This document shows, piece by piece, positions 18,930 through 27,277 of a DNA stretch of 64,000 nt (position 1 is its first letter; the number at the start of each line of letters is the position of its first letter). The notes under the pieces were generated by a model, which saw only the letters and a program-made list of their open reading frames with translations, was not told where the DNA came from and did not search any database. The position numbers were made by a program, and so were the translations under genes. The DNA lies in the NCBI RefSeq assembly GCF_014230305.1, contig NZ_JACLAU010000008.1:1-64000 (forward strand), read 5' to 3'. Source of the stretch: Novosphingobium aerophilum (GTDB lineage: Bacteria; Pseudomonadota; Alphaproteobacteria; Sphingomonadales; Sphingomonadaceae).

Positions 18930-19421
18930 TCACAATTCGCGGACAACCGCGTCGTACATCCGGTCCAGCACGTCGTTGAGCATCTGGTGCTCGGCCTCGG
19001 TCAGCGAGTGGAGCACGGCGCCCTCCACCTCTTCCATCCGGGCGAACAGGCGGTCGAGCTGGCGGTCCCCCTCCGGGGTGACGTAAAGCGCATGGCGACG
19101 CCGATCATCGGGCGAACGGCGGCGCTCGGCCCAGCCGTATTTCTCCAGCTCGTCGATGATGGTCACCGTAACCGACTTGTCGAGCCCGACCTCGCTGGAC
19201 AGCTCGCTTTGCGAAATGCCCGGGTTCGCCGCGACGATCGCCAGCGACGAGAACAGCCCGGAGCGCAGTCCCATGTCGGCATTGGCGGCGGCGAACTTGC
19301 GCGACAGTTGGTTCTGGACGCGGCGCAGGCGAAAGCCGACGAAGTCTCCCAGCCGGCCAAGCGCCAGGTTGGACCGTTCGGTCTCGCCGCCGCGCGCCGT
19401 AAGGTTGGAATTGGTTGCCAT
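18930..19421 (-). CDS. MarR-family transcriptional regulator
   Basis: The 163-residue protein has the MarR architecture: a dimerisation helix at about 20-50, a winged helix with PGISQSELSSEVGLDKSVTVTIIDELEKYG as location of recognition (residues about 67-96), a wing SPDDRRRHALYVTPEG, and a C-terminal dimerisation helix. It is divergent from the TRAP/CoA-transferase operon (137 bp between starts) and is followed on its own strand by the TonB receptor and hydrolase. That position makes it the likely ligand-responsive repressor of both units, with a CoA thioester or the imported acid as possible inducer. The inducer is inference. Confidence 0.85.
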   Translation of the reverse strand: MATNSNLTARGGETERSNLALGRLGDFVGFRLRRVQNQLSRKFAAANADMGLRSGLFSSLAIVAANPGISQSELSSEVGLDKSVTVTIIDELEKYGWAERRRSPDDRRRHALYVTPEGDRQLDRLFARMEEVEGAVLHSLTEAEHQMLNDVLDRMYDAVVREL

Positions 19422-19454
19422 GCCGGATGCCTGCCGCTGGATTCACGGAGATGA

Positions 19455-19488
19455 TTGACAGCAAAAATAGTTGAAATAATCTACTGTC
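19455..19488 (+). promoter_or_regulatory. Promoter and operator-like repeat for the TRAP operon
   Basis: TTGACA (19455-19460), a 16-bp spacer and TAATCT (19477-19482) form a good promoter pointing at dctQ. It is embedded in an inverted repeat GACAG (19457-19461) / CTGTC (19484-19488), and its spacer holds TAGTTGA (19468-19474), the inverse of TCAACTA in the 18876-18899 site. A MarR dimer bound here would cover the promoter. Confidence 0.5.
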
Positions 19489-19558
19489 ACGAATGTCGCC
19501 CTATTAGAGGCGTCGACCATGGCGCTGTCAACCGGGGCGGCTGCGGAGAAGGAGCAGG

Positions 19559-20116
19559 ATGGACCACAGCCAGCCTGAAGCGCCGGAAGCCTCCGGCCCG
19601 GACGGGCCAACCGGGGCGTCTCCCGGAGGGATTCCCCCAGCCGGATGGCTGCGCCTGGTCTATGGGCTGGGTGGCTGCGGCCTGCTCGGCGCGACGGCAG
19701 CCGACGCGATCGCGGTGGCCGGGCGCCACGCCGGCTTCCACCTGCTCGGATCGATCGAGCTGGTCCAGGCCGCCGCCGTGCTGCTGGCAGGATCGGCCAT
19801 GCTGATCGCCACGGTCCAGGGCGAACATGCATCGGTCCACATGGTCACCGAACGTCTCGCAAGGCCCACCGCCGCGCGGTTGGCGCGACTGGCGGCGCTG
19901 ATCAGCGGGCTCGTGTTCCTGGCGGTCGCGGCCGGCTCCGCCTGGGTGGCGGGCGACCTGTGGTCCGGTTTCGAGCGGACCGAGCTGCTGCACATCCCGA
20001 TCCGCTGGCTACGGGCCGCCTGGATCGGCTTTGCCCTGCTGATCGCGCTCACCTTCCTGCGCCGGGCCATCCGGGCCGGGGGGCTGGACGGGCATCGCGG
20101 GGATCACCGGCGATGA
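19559..20116 (+). CDS. dctQ: TRAP transporter small membrane subunit (DctQ type)
   Basis: This 185-residue protein is the small integral-membrane component of a tripartite ATP-independent periplasmic transporter. It has four hydrophobic segments at about 32-52, 66-86, 108-130 and 148-166, a charged cytoplasmic tail, and an unusually long proline-rich N-terminus of about 28 residues. It is identified mainly by topology and by its position before dctM and dctP. AAGGAG lies just before the ATG. The stop overlaps the dctM start (ATGA). With DctM it would drive Na+- or H+-coupled import of an organic acid captured by DctP. Confidence 0.82.
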   Translation: MDHSQPEAPEASGPDGPTGASPGGIPPAGWLRLVYGLGGCGLLGATAADAIAVAGRHAGFHLLGSIELVQAAAVLLAGSAMLIATVQGEHASVHMVTERLARPTAARLARLAALISGLVFLAVAAGSAWVAGDLWSGFERTELLHIPIRWLRAAWIGFALLIALTFLRRAIRAGGLDGHRGDHRR

Positions 20117-21417
20117 CCCCCGAGCTGATAGGCGCGATCGGCATCGCCATCCTCCTGCTGCTGCTCGCCGGCGGGGTGCCGATCGGGATCGGCCTGATGC
20201 TGGTCGGGATCGGCGGGCTGGCGGTGATGATCTCGCCCGAGGCGGCGCTGGTGAAGGCCGGGGTGGTCTCGTTCGAGGTGATCTCCAAGTACGAGCTGGG
20301 GGTCCTGCCGCTGTTCCTGCTGATGGCCCACATCTGCTTCGCGGCGGGGGCGAGCCGGGACTTCTTCGATGTCGCGGCCAAGTTCCTCGGCCACCGCCGC
20401 GGCGGGCTCGCGCTCGCCTCGATCGGAGGCTGCGCCGGGTTCGGCGCGATCAGCGGGTCGAGCCTCGCCACCGTCTCGACGATCAGTTCGGTCGCCCTGC
20501 CCGAGATGCGCCGCGCCGGCTATCATCCCGGCTTCGCTTCGGGCGCGCTCGCCGCCGGGGGGACGCTCGGCTCGCTCACCCCGCCCTCGGGCGCGCTGAT
20601 CGTCTTCGGGATCATCGCCGAACAGTCGATCGGCAAGCTGTTCGCCGCCGCGATCGTCCCCGGCGCCACCCAGGCCCTGTCCTACATGCTGACCATCACC
20701 CTGCTCTGCCTGTGGCGGCCCGAGCTGGGCCCGGCCACGGCGCGCGTGCCGTGGCGCGAGCGGCTGCCCGCGCTGCGCCAGGTGGCCGATATCCTCGCCC
20801 TGATGATCTTCGTCATCGGCGGGCTGATGATCGGCTGGTTCACCCCCACCGAGGCGGCCTCGGTGGGGGTGGTCGGCGCCCTGACCCTGCTCGCGGTGCG
20901 CGGCGGCTTCACCCGCGCCGCGGTCGGCGGAGCCCTGCGCTCCACGCTGCGCACTGCCGGGATGATCTATGTGGTGATCATCGGCGCGCTGCTGTTCGCC
21001 ACGTTCATTTCGGCGAGCGAGATCACCGAGGCCCTGTCCGGCGCGGTGACCCAGTTGCACGCCAGCCCGGTGGTGGCGATCATCGCGATGACCCTGATCC
21101 TGCTGCTGCTGGGATCGTTCCTGGACGGCGTGGCGCTGATGCTGCTGACCACGCCGATCTTCCTGCCGATTGCCGAACAGCTGGGCTACAGCCCGATCTG
21201 GTTCGGGATCTTCCTGGTCCGGACGATGGAGATCGGCTTCGTCCATCCGCCGCTGGGCCTGAACATCTATGTGATCCAGGGTCTGGCCAAGGACCTGTCG
21301 CTGGGGACGATCTTCCGCGGGGTGATCCCCTTCCTGGTCGCCGATTTCTGCCACCTGGCCCTGATCATCGCCGTGCCGGCGCTGACCCTCTGGCTGCCCG
21401 GAGTGGTCGCCGGATGA
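20113..21417 (+). CDS. dctM: TRAP transporter large permease (DctM type)
   Basis: The 434-residue protein has about twelve membrane segments and the DctM signatures: GVPIGIGLMLVGIGGL at the N-terminus, FGAISGSSLATVSTISSVALPEM, GGTLGSLTPPSGALIVFGIIAEQSIGKLF (positions about 155-183) and GWFTPTEAASVGVVGAL. This subunit carries the substrate and coupling-ion path. The ATG overlaps the dctQ stop by 4 bp. The same frame stays open far upstream but the family start and overlap fix this ATG. Confidence 0.93.
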   Translation: MTPELIGAIGIAILLLLLAGGVPIGIGLMLVGIGGLAVMISPEAALVKAGVVSFEVISKYELGVLPLFLLMAHICFAAGASRDFFDVAAKFLGHRRGGLALASIGGCAGFGAISGSSLATVSTISSVALPEMRRAGYHPGFASGALAAGGTLGSLTPPSGALIVFGIIAEQSIGKLFAAAIVPGATQALSYMLTITLLCLWRPELGPATARVPWRERLPALRQVADILALMIFVIGGLMIGWFTPTEAASVGVVGALTLLAVRGGFTRAAVGGALRSTLRTAGMIYVVIIGALLFATFISASEITEALSGAVTQLHASPVVAIIAMTLILLLLGSFLDGVALMLLTTPIFLPIAEQLGYSPIWFGIFLVRTMEIGFVHPPLGLNIYVIQGLAKDLSLGTIFRGVIPFLVADFCHLALIIAVPALTLWLPGVVAG

Positions 21418-22481
21418 GCCCGCTGCGCACCCTGCTCGTCCTCGCCCTTGGCGCGGCTCTCGCCGCCTGCGGCCGTCCCGCCGATCCCGGCGTCACCACC
21501 CTGACCACAACCCTGACCTACGCCAGTCCCTATCCGCCGACCCACCCCTTCTCCAAGGCCGACATCACCTGGATGAAGCACGTCGAGCAGGCGAGCGGGG
21601 GACGCATCCGGATCAAGCCCTACTGGTCGGGGGCGCTGCTCTCGTCCGACATGTCGATGATCGAGATCCGCCATGGCCTGGCGGACATCGGCCTGATCAC
21701 TCCGATCTATGCGCGGGGCGGGGCGCACATGCTGCGCGCGCAGTCGGGGTTCTATGGCGGCATTCGCAGCCTGCAGGACCAGGTGGCGGTCTACGATTGC
21801 CTCGATCGCCGCTTCCCGGCCTTCGGCAACGAGCTCAAGGGGCTGCATGTCCTCGCCGCGCAGGGCGGCAACTTCCCCGGCGTGCTGACCCGCAACCGCC
21901 CGGTCCACAGCCTGGCCGATCTCAAGGGCCTGCGCCTGCGCGCCCAGAGCGACGCGATCGATGTGCTGCGCGCGCTCGGGGCCGATCCGGTCAACATGCC
22001 GATGGGCGAGGTCTACTCCGCGCTCGCCAAGGGGGTGATCGACGGGGTCGTCGCCCCGGCCGACACGATCAAGAGCCTGCACTTCGCCGAGGTGGCCCAT
22101 CACTTCACCAGCCTGCGCTTCAGCCGCGGCGCCTATCCGGCGAGGGCCATGTCGGACCGCGCCTGGCAACGCCTCTCCCCCGCCCAGCAGCGCCTCCTGG
22201 CCGAATCGCGCCGGGTCTGGGAAGCGGCGCTCGCCAAGGAGGTGCTCAAGGCCGAAGCGGCCGGGGTGGCCTACGCCTCGGGCCACGGGGTGGAGATGAT
22301 CCCCTTCCCCGCCGGCGAGCAGGCCCGGCTCGATACGCTCTACAACCGCTTCGCGCTCGACCAGGCGCAGCGCCTGTCCGCTGTCGGCATCGACGGCGTC
22401 CCCGTGTTCCGCGAGGCCCAGCGCCTCATCGCCGCCGGCCCGATCGCCTGCGCGCCCAGCCCTTCCGGAGTAACCCCATGA
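21414..22481 (+). CDS. dctP: TRAP transporter substrate-binding lipoprotein (DctP type)
   Basis: The 355-residue protein starts with a lipoprotein signal ending in the lipobox LAACG, so it is probably anchored in the periplasm by Cys18. The DctP domain is recognised by YPPTHPFSKA, the SGG-RIKPYWSGAL segment, the ADLKGLRLRAQS motif bearing the conserved arginine that usually binds a ligand carboxylate, and GEVYSALAKGVIDGVVAP. The ligand is therefore probably a carboxylic acid. Lipid-anchored DctP proteins are less common than soluble ones. The ATG overlaps the dctM stop and the stop overlaps the next gene (both ATGA). Confidence 0.9.
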   Translation: MSPLRTLLVLALGAALAACGRPADPGVTTLTTTLTYASPYPPTHPFSKADITWMKHVEQASGGRIRIKPYWSGALLSSDMSMIEIRHGLADIGLITPIYARGGAHMLRAQSGFYGGIRSLQDQVAVYDCLDRRFPAFGNELKGLHVLAAQGGNFPGVLTRNRPVHSLADLKGLRLRAQSDAIDVLRALGADPVNMPMGEVYSALAKGVIDGVVAPADTIKSLHFAEVAHHFTSLRFSRGAYPARAMSDRAWQRLSPAQQRLLAESRRVWEAALAKEVLKAEAAGVAYASGHGVEMIPFPAGEQARLDTLYNRFALDQAQRLSAVGIDGVPVFREAQRLIAAGPIACAPSPSGVTP

Positions 22482-23728
22482 GCAACGGCAGCGACCTCAC
22501 CCACAGGCCGCTCGAGGGCCTGACCGTCATCGACCTGACCCGCGCCCTGGCCGGCCCCTATGCGACGATGCTGCTGGCCGGCCTCGGCGCCAAGGTGATC
22601 AAGGTGGAGGAACCCAAGGGCGGCGATCTCGCCCGCGAGAACAGCCCCTATGTCGGCCGCGACGGGGTGATCGTGGAACGGCGGCACGAGGACGACATCT
22701 CCATCTCGCACCTCACTCGCGCGCGGGGCAAGTATGGCGTGTCGCTCGACCTGAAGAGCGAGGCGGGCAAGGCGGTCTATTTCGATCTGGTGCGCAAGGC
22801 CGATGTCGTGGTCGAGAACTTCACCGCCGGCACCGCTGACCGGCTGGGCATCGGTTACCAGGCGTGCAAGGCGGTCAACCCGCGGGTGGTCTTCGCCTCG
22901 CTGTCGGGCTTCGGCGCGACCGACCGCGACGGCAAGGCCATGGACGTGATCATCCAGGCGCTGTCGGGCGCGATGTTCACCAGCGGCGAGCCTGGGCACC
23001 CCCCGGTCCGCATCGGCATCCCGATCGCCGACATGCTCGCCCCGGTGTTCACCGTGATCGGCATCCTCGCCGCGATCGAGCAGCGCCACACCTCCGGGGT
23101 CGGCCAGCATGTCGACGTCTCGATGCTCGGCGCCCTTACCTCGTTCGTGGCGATCGAGAACTGGTCGGCCATGGCCGCCGCCGGGCTCCCCGCGCGCACC
23201 GGGCTGACGGTCCAGCGGCTCTCCCCCTTCGGCGTGTTCGAATGCGCCGACGGCTATGTCGCGGTGGTGGCGGTGCACGAACCGCTCGCCCGCGGCCTGT
23301 TCGCGGCGATGGGCCAGCCCGAGCTGTCGGACGATCCCCGCTTCTGCAGCCGCGATGCCCGCGTCGCCAATGCCACCGAGCTGGAAGCGCGGATCAACGC
23401 CTGGTCGCGGACCCTGCCGATGGTCGAGGTGCTGCGCGCGCTGGAAGCGCAGGGCGTGCCGGTCGCCCCGGTGCGCCATCCCGAGGACGCGCTGGTCGAT
23501 CCTCGGGTGGTGGCGCGGCAGGAGACCATGGCGGTCAAGCACCCGAGCTACCGGTCCAGCATCGATCTGCGCACGGCCGGCGTGCCGATCCAGTTCTCCG
23601 GCGCCACCACCGGCTTCGACGATGCCCTGCCGGTGCGCATCGGCGAGCACAACCAGGCGATCCTGCGCGATTTCCTGGGCTATGACGAGGGCCGGATCGC
23701 CGCCCTGGCCGAGGCCGGGGCGATCTGA
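22478..23728 (+). CDS. CaiB/BaiF family CoA-transferase, first of three
   Basis: The 416-residue class III CoA-transferase begins LEGLTVIDLTRALAGPYATMLLAGLGAKVIKVE (residues about 12-44) and keeps catalytic Asp185 in IPIADML, which forms the acyl-aspartate intermediate. Other family marks are LDLKSEAGKAVYFDLV, VVENFTAGTADRLGIGY and the GVGQHVDVSML region. Length is normal for the family. It would activate an imported acid by moving CoA from a donor thioester, or exchange CoA after the pathway. It overlaps dctP by 4 bp and shares one base with the next start. Donor and acceptor are not predictable. Confidence 0.9.
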   Translation: MSNGSDLTHRPLEGLTVIDLTRALAGPYATMLLAGLGAKVIKVEEPKGGDLARENSPYVGRDGVIVERRHEDDISISHLTRARGKYGVSLDLKSEAGKAVYFDLVRKADVVVENFTAGTADRLGIGYQACKAVNPRVVFASLSGFGATDRDGKAMDVIIQALSGAMFTSGEPGHPPVRIGIPIADMLAPVFTVIGILAAIEQRHTSGVGQHVDVSMLGALTSFVAIENWSAMAAAGLPARTGLTVQRLSPFGVFECADGYVAVVAVHEPLARGLFAAMGQPELSDDPRFCSRDARVANATELEARINAWSRTLPMVEVLRALEAQGVPVAPVRHPEDALVDPRVVARQETMAVKHPSYRSSIDLRTAGVPIQFSGATTGFDDALPVRIGEHNQAILRDFLGYDEGRIAALAEAGAI

Positions 23729-26082
23729 TGCTCGACCGCTTCCGGCGGGCCTTTGCCGATCCGGACGGCGAAGTGGCACGCGCCCTGGCGGAGGGACGGC
23801 GGCCGATCCGCGTGCTGGGCACCGACGCCCCGCGGGCCCGGCTGATCGCCGCGGGCTTCCAGCCGGTCCGTCTGGTCGCCCCGCCCCTGCAGGTCACCCC
23901 CCGCGCCGACGCGGTGATGGGCGCGGCCGAGATGGGGCCGCGCGGGCGGCGGCTGCTCGAAGCCCTGCTCACCCTGCCTCACCCCGACGTTCCGGTGCTG
24001 ATCACCCAGGCCGACAGCGTGCAGCCGCAATTGTTCGCCGCCCTTCGTGAACTCGGCCGGCTGGGAGAGGCTGTGCCGCAACACATCCACTTCCTCGACC
24101 TGCTCCACCTCGATCGCCCGGCCTCGACGGCTTACAATCGGGCCCGGCTGGCGCAGCTTGACACCTGGCTTGCCGGGTTCGGGGCTTCGCCCGGCGCCAC
24201 CGATCCCGATCTGACCGCGCTTCTGGCCCAGGCGGCAGAGTTGCAGGGTGCGGGGCGGCTATCGGGCAGCGATGCGCTCGCCGTGGCTGGCGGATGTGCG
24301 GTGCTCCCGGTCGACGAGGCGCGCGCCGCCCTGTCCGACCTGCTTGCTGCCGACCTGCTTGCGGCCGACCTGCCGGTGCGTGCTTCCGTCCCCCGGATCC
24401 TGGTCTGCGGCACCGCGCACGAGGACGCCCGGCTTTGCGGCGCGATCGAGGCGGGCGGCGGCGCGATCGTCGGTGCGGTCCATGCCTGGTCGCTGACGCC
24501 CTTGGCACTCCCCGCCCGCGTCGCCGATCCGACCGCCACGGCCGCCCGGGTCGCCGCCGACGCTGCCCGGCTGCGCCCCGATCTGGTGCTGCACCTGACG
24601 ATCGACGGGGACGAGGCGGCGCCGTGGGATGTCCCTGCCCTGCGCCGCATGCTGCCGGCGGATCAGGGTTTCGCCGCGCTGCGCTGTTCGAGCGCGCCGG
24701 ACGACCGCTTCACGCGTGATCTCGCCGTCGCGCTGGGCCGGGCCGAGCCCGCCGCGGCGCCGTCCCGCCCGGCCCGGCCGACCGCCTCGCGCCCGGCCCC
24801 CCAACGCAGCCGCAAGGCGCTGAGCTCGACCGGCGACGTCAACGCCTGGCAGCGCGACTGGTTCGCTTCGGTGCGCGCAGCCGTGGCGGCCGGATCGCCC
24901 TTCGCCGTGGTCAATGCCAATGCTCCGCAGGAAATCCTGCGCGCGATGGACGTGCCCTTCGTGGTCAACCAGTGGTGGGCCTCGATCGTCGCGGCCAAGC
25001 AGCAGTCGCGGCGCTATCAGGGTCTGCTCCGCGCGCACGACTATCCTGCCGATGTCGAGGCCTATTCGGCGCAGGGCCTGGCCGCCCTGTTCGACGACGA
25101 TCCGGACCACGCCCCGTGGGGCGGCCTGCCCCGGCCCGATTTCGTCCACGCGGTGGCCTCGTCGGACCCGACGCTGAAGCTGTTCACCCAGTGGGGCGCG
25201 GCCAGCGGGGCGGACTGCTACGTCTACGAACGCACGATCGATCCGCGCCCCGATCTCTATGCCGACTGGTGGGACCAGTTGCCGGACCATTGGGAGACCG
25301 CGGTCGAACCCGAACGGGTCGACCTGATGGTGGCCGAGATGCGCGAGGTCATCGCCCGGGTCGAGGCCCGCACCGGGCGGCGGTTCGATCCGGCCCGGTT
25401 CGCCGAAGTCATGGCCCTGGTGAACGAGCAGGAGGACTATTACCGCAAGACCCGCGATCTGGTCGCCCGCACGGTGCCCGCGCCGATCGGGGTGGTCGAT
25501 TCGATGCCGGCGACCATGGTGCCGCAATGGCATCGCGGCACGGTCTGGGCGCGCGACGCCGCCCGGGCGCTTTACGAAGAGGTGCGCGAGCGGGCGGAAG
25601 CCGGACTGGGCGCCTGTCCGGATGAGCGCATCCGCCTGATGTGGGTCGGGCGCGGGCTGTGGAGCGAGATGGCGTTCTACCAGAAGTGGGAGGACAGCCA
25701 CGGCGCCGTGTTCGTCTGGTCGATGTACCTCGCCCTGGCCGCGGACGGCTATCTGCGCGACCTGTCACAGGGACAGGATCCGCTGCGCGCGCTGGCCAGC
25801 CGGATCGTCTGCATGGGGGACGAACTGCGCATGCCGACCTGGGCCGGCCCCTGGCACGTGCATGAGGCGCGGACCCACCAGATCGACGCCGCCGTGGCGC
25901 TGCAGGACGCCGATCCCTTCGTGGTCCGCGCCCTGCGGGCAGCCGGAATCCCCGTCCTTGAGCTGACGGCCGACAACTTCAACCGCGAGGGCGAGGATGC
26001 CGCAGCGATCGAGGCGGCGATCACCGCCTTCGTCGAGGGCCCCGCCACCGATCGGGCGGCGCAGCGCCATGCCGGCGGCTGA
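23728..26082 (+). CDS. Tandem 2-hydroxyacyl-CoA dehydratase (HGD-D)-like protein without the usual cysteines
   Basis: The 784-residue protein looks like two fused halves (about 1-345 and 375-784) of the HgdB/BcrB-type 2-hydroxyacyl-CoA dehydratase or benzoyl-CoA reductase subunit family. In the second half FAVVNANAPQEILRAMDVPFVVNQWW matches the family's N-terminal strand (residues about 391-416), DERIRLMWVGRGLW the central strand, and ALRAAGIPVLELTADNFNRE the C-terminal strand. Positions where the family normally has Cys ligands for a [4Fe-4S] cluster read YSAQGL, ASSDPTLK and THQIDAA, without Cys; the first half reads ITQADSV at the equivalent place. No ATPase activator gene is present. A proline/arginine-rich linker at about 340-370 joins the halves. 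The reaction is unknown: CoA-ester binding is likely, radical chemistry is doubtful. Confidence 0.72.
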   Translation: MLDRFRRAFADPDGEVARALAEGRRPIRVLGTDAPRARLIAAGFQPVRLVAPPLQVTPRADAVMGAAEMGPRGRRLLEALLTLPHPDVPVLITQADSVQPQLFAALRELGRLGEAVPQHIHFLDLLHLDRPASTAYNRARLAQLDTWLAGFGASPGATDPDLTALLAQAAELQGAGRLSGSDALAVAGGCAVLPVDEARAALSDLLAADLLAADLPVRASVPRILVCGTAHEDARLCGAIEAGGGAIVGAVHAWSLTPLALPARVADPTATAARVAADAARLRPDLVLHLTIDGDEAAPWDVPALRRMLPADQGFAALRCSSAPDDRFTRDLAVALGRAEPAAAPSRPARPTASRPAPQRSRKALSSTGDVNAWQRDWFASVRAAVAAGSPFAVVNANAPQEILRAMDVPFVVNQWWASIVAAKQQSRRYQGLLRAHDYPADVEAYSAQGLAALFDDDPDHAPWGGLPRPDFVHAVASSDPTLKLFTQWGAASGADCYVYERTIDPRPDLYADWWDQLPDHWETAVEPERVDLMVAEMREVIARVEARTGRRFDPARFAEVMALVNEQEDYYRKTRDLVARTVPAPIGVVDSMPATMVPQWHRGTVWARDAARALYEEVRERAEAGLGACPDERIRLMWVGRGLWSEMAFYQKWEDSHGAVFVWSMYLALAADGYLRDLSQGQDPLRALASRIVCMGDELRMPTWAGPWHVHEARTHQIDAAVALQDADPFVVRALRAAGIPVLELTADNFNREGEDAAAIEAAITAFVEGPATDRAAQRHAGG

Positions 26083-27277
26083 ACCCTCCGCTCTGGCTGG
26101 CCTGCGGGTGATCGACTTCTCGCGCTTCCTGCCCACAGCCTATGCGGGCTGGGTCGCGGCCGAGATGGGCGCCGAGGTGATCCGCGTCGAACACCCGCGC
26201 GAGCTGGCCAAGGCCGAGGCGATGTTCGGCCGCGATGCCGATCCGCAGGCCGCCGCCCGGCGTCGGGCCCGGCCGACCTATCACCGCGGCAAGCGCAGCC
26301 TGCGGATCAACCCGGGCAGCGCGGCCGGGCGCGAGGTGCTCCATCGGCTGATCGCCTCGGCCGACGTGGTAATCGAAGACTATCGCCCGGGCGTGATGGC
26401 GGCGATGGGCTATGGCCACGAGGCCATGGCCGCGCTCAACCCGCGCCTCATCACCCTGTCGGTCAGCTTCGCCGGCCAGACCGGGCCGCTTGCCGATCGG
26501 GCCGGGCATGACCCGCTGGCACTGGCGCTGGCGGGAGCTCTCGCCCGCCTCAATGGTCTGCCCGAACCCTCGCTGCCCGGCTTGCAGGTGGCCGATACCC
26601 TGACCGGGATGAGCGCGACCATTGCCCTGCTGCTGGCCCTGCAGGCGCGCGAGCGCCGGGGCACGGGCGAACAGGTTGACGTGGCCATGTCCGACGCGGC
26701 GCTGCAGTTGTTGCTGGTCTCGCTGGGGCGCCATGACGATCTGGACGAGCTGCCCCGTCCCGGCACCTGGCACCCCAAGGGCGGGGTGTGGCGCTGTGCC
26801 GATGGGCTCTACCTGTGCACCACCGACATGGAACCCGCCTATTGGGCGCGGTTCTGTGCCGCGATCGACCGGCCGGACCTGGCTGCGCGCCAGCACGAGG
26901 CGGCGGCCCATCCCGCGATGGAGCAGGAGATCGCCGCGATCATGGCGACGCGGACCCGGGACGAATGGTCCGCCCGTCTCGCCGCTGCCGGAACCCAGGC
27001 CATGCCGGTCTATTCCCCGGCCGAAGCGGTGGCCCATCCGCATCACCTGGCCCGGGGCATGGTGCGCGAGGTGCAAATGCCGGGGCCAGGCGTAGGGCCG
27101 GAACAGGCGTCGGTCCGGCAATTGTCCCTGCCCTTCGTGTTCGGCACGACCCGCGCGGTCGCGCCGAGCCCGGCGGGCGCACCGGGAGCGGACAATGCCG
27201 CGATCCTGGACGCGCTGGGCTTCGATCCGGCGGACCTGGCGGCGCGCGGCGCCTTCTCGACGGAGCGCGAGGCATGA
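26069..27277 (+). CDS. CaiB/BaiF family CoA-transferase, second of three
   Basis: This 402-residue class III CoA-transferase has LAGLRVIDFSRFLPTAYAGWVAAEMGAEVIRVE at its N-terminus (about 9-41) and catalytic Asp176 in LQVADTL. It is the most divergent of the three copies, with a shortened, Arg-rich segment at 60-75 (AAARRRARPTYHRGKRSLRI). It overlaps the HGD-D-like gene by 14 bp and the next gene by 4 bp. Similar divergence in CaiB-type proteins often signals a different acceptor acid, or an acyl-CoA racemase-like activity as in AMACR. Neither can be chosen here. Confidence 0.88.
   Translation: MPAAEPSALAGLRVIDFSRFLPTAYAGWVAAEMGAEVIRVEHPRELAKAEAMFGRDADPQAAARRRARPTYHRGKRSLRINPGSAAGREVLHRLIASADVVIEDYRPGVMAAMGYGHEAMAALNPRLITLSVSFAGQTGPLADRAGHDPLALALAGALARLNGLPEPSLPGLQVADTLTGMSATIALLLALQARERRGTGEQVDVAMSDAALQLLLVSLGRHDDLDELPRPGTWHPKGGVWRCADGLYLCTTDMEPAYWARFCAAIDRPDLAARQHEAAAHPAMEQEIAAIMATRTRDEWSARLAAAGTQAMPVYSPAEAVAHPHHLARGMVREVQMPGPGVGPEQASVRQLSLPFVFGTTRAVAPSPAGAPGADNAAILDALGFDPADLAARGAFSTEREA

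Noticed and set aside
23728..26082. Genuine benzoyl-CoA reductase or 2-hydroxyglutaryl-CoA dehydratase
   Set aside because: The expected cysteine ligands are not at their usual places, there is no activator ATPase or partner subunit, and the neighbours do not form an anaerobic benzoyl-CoA set.
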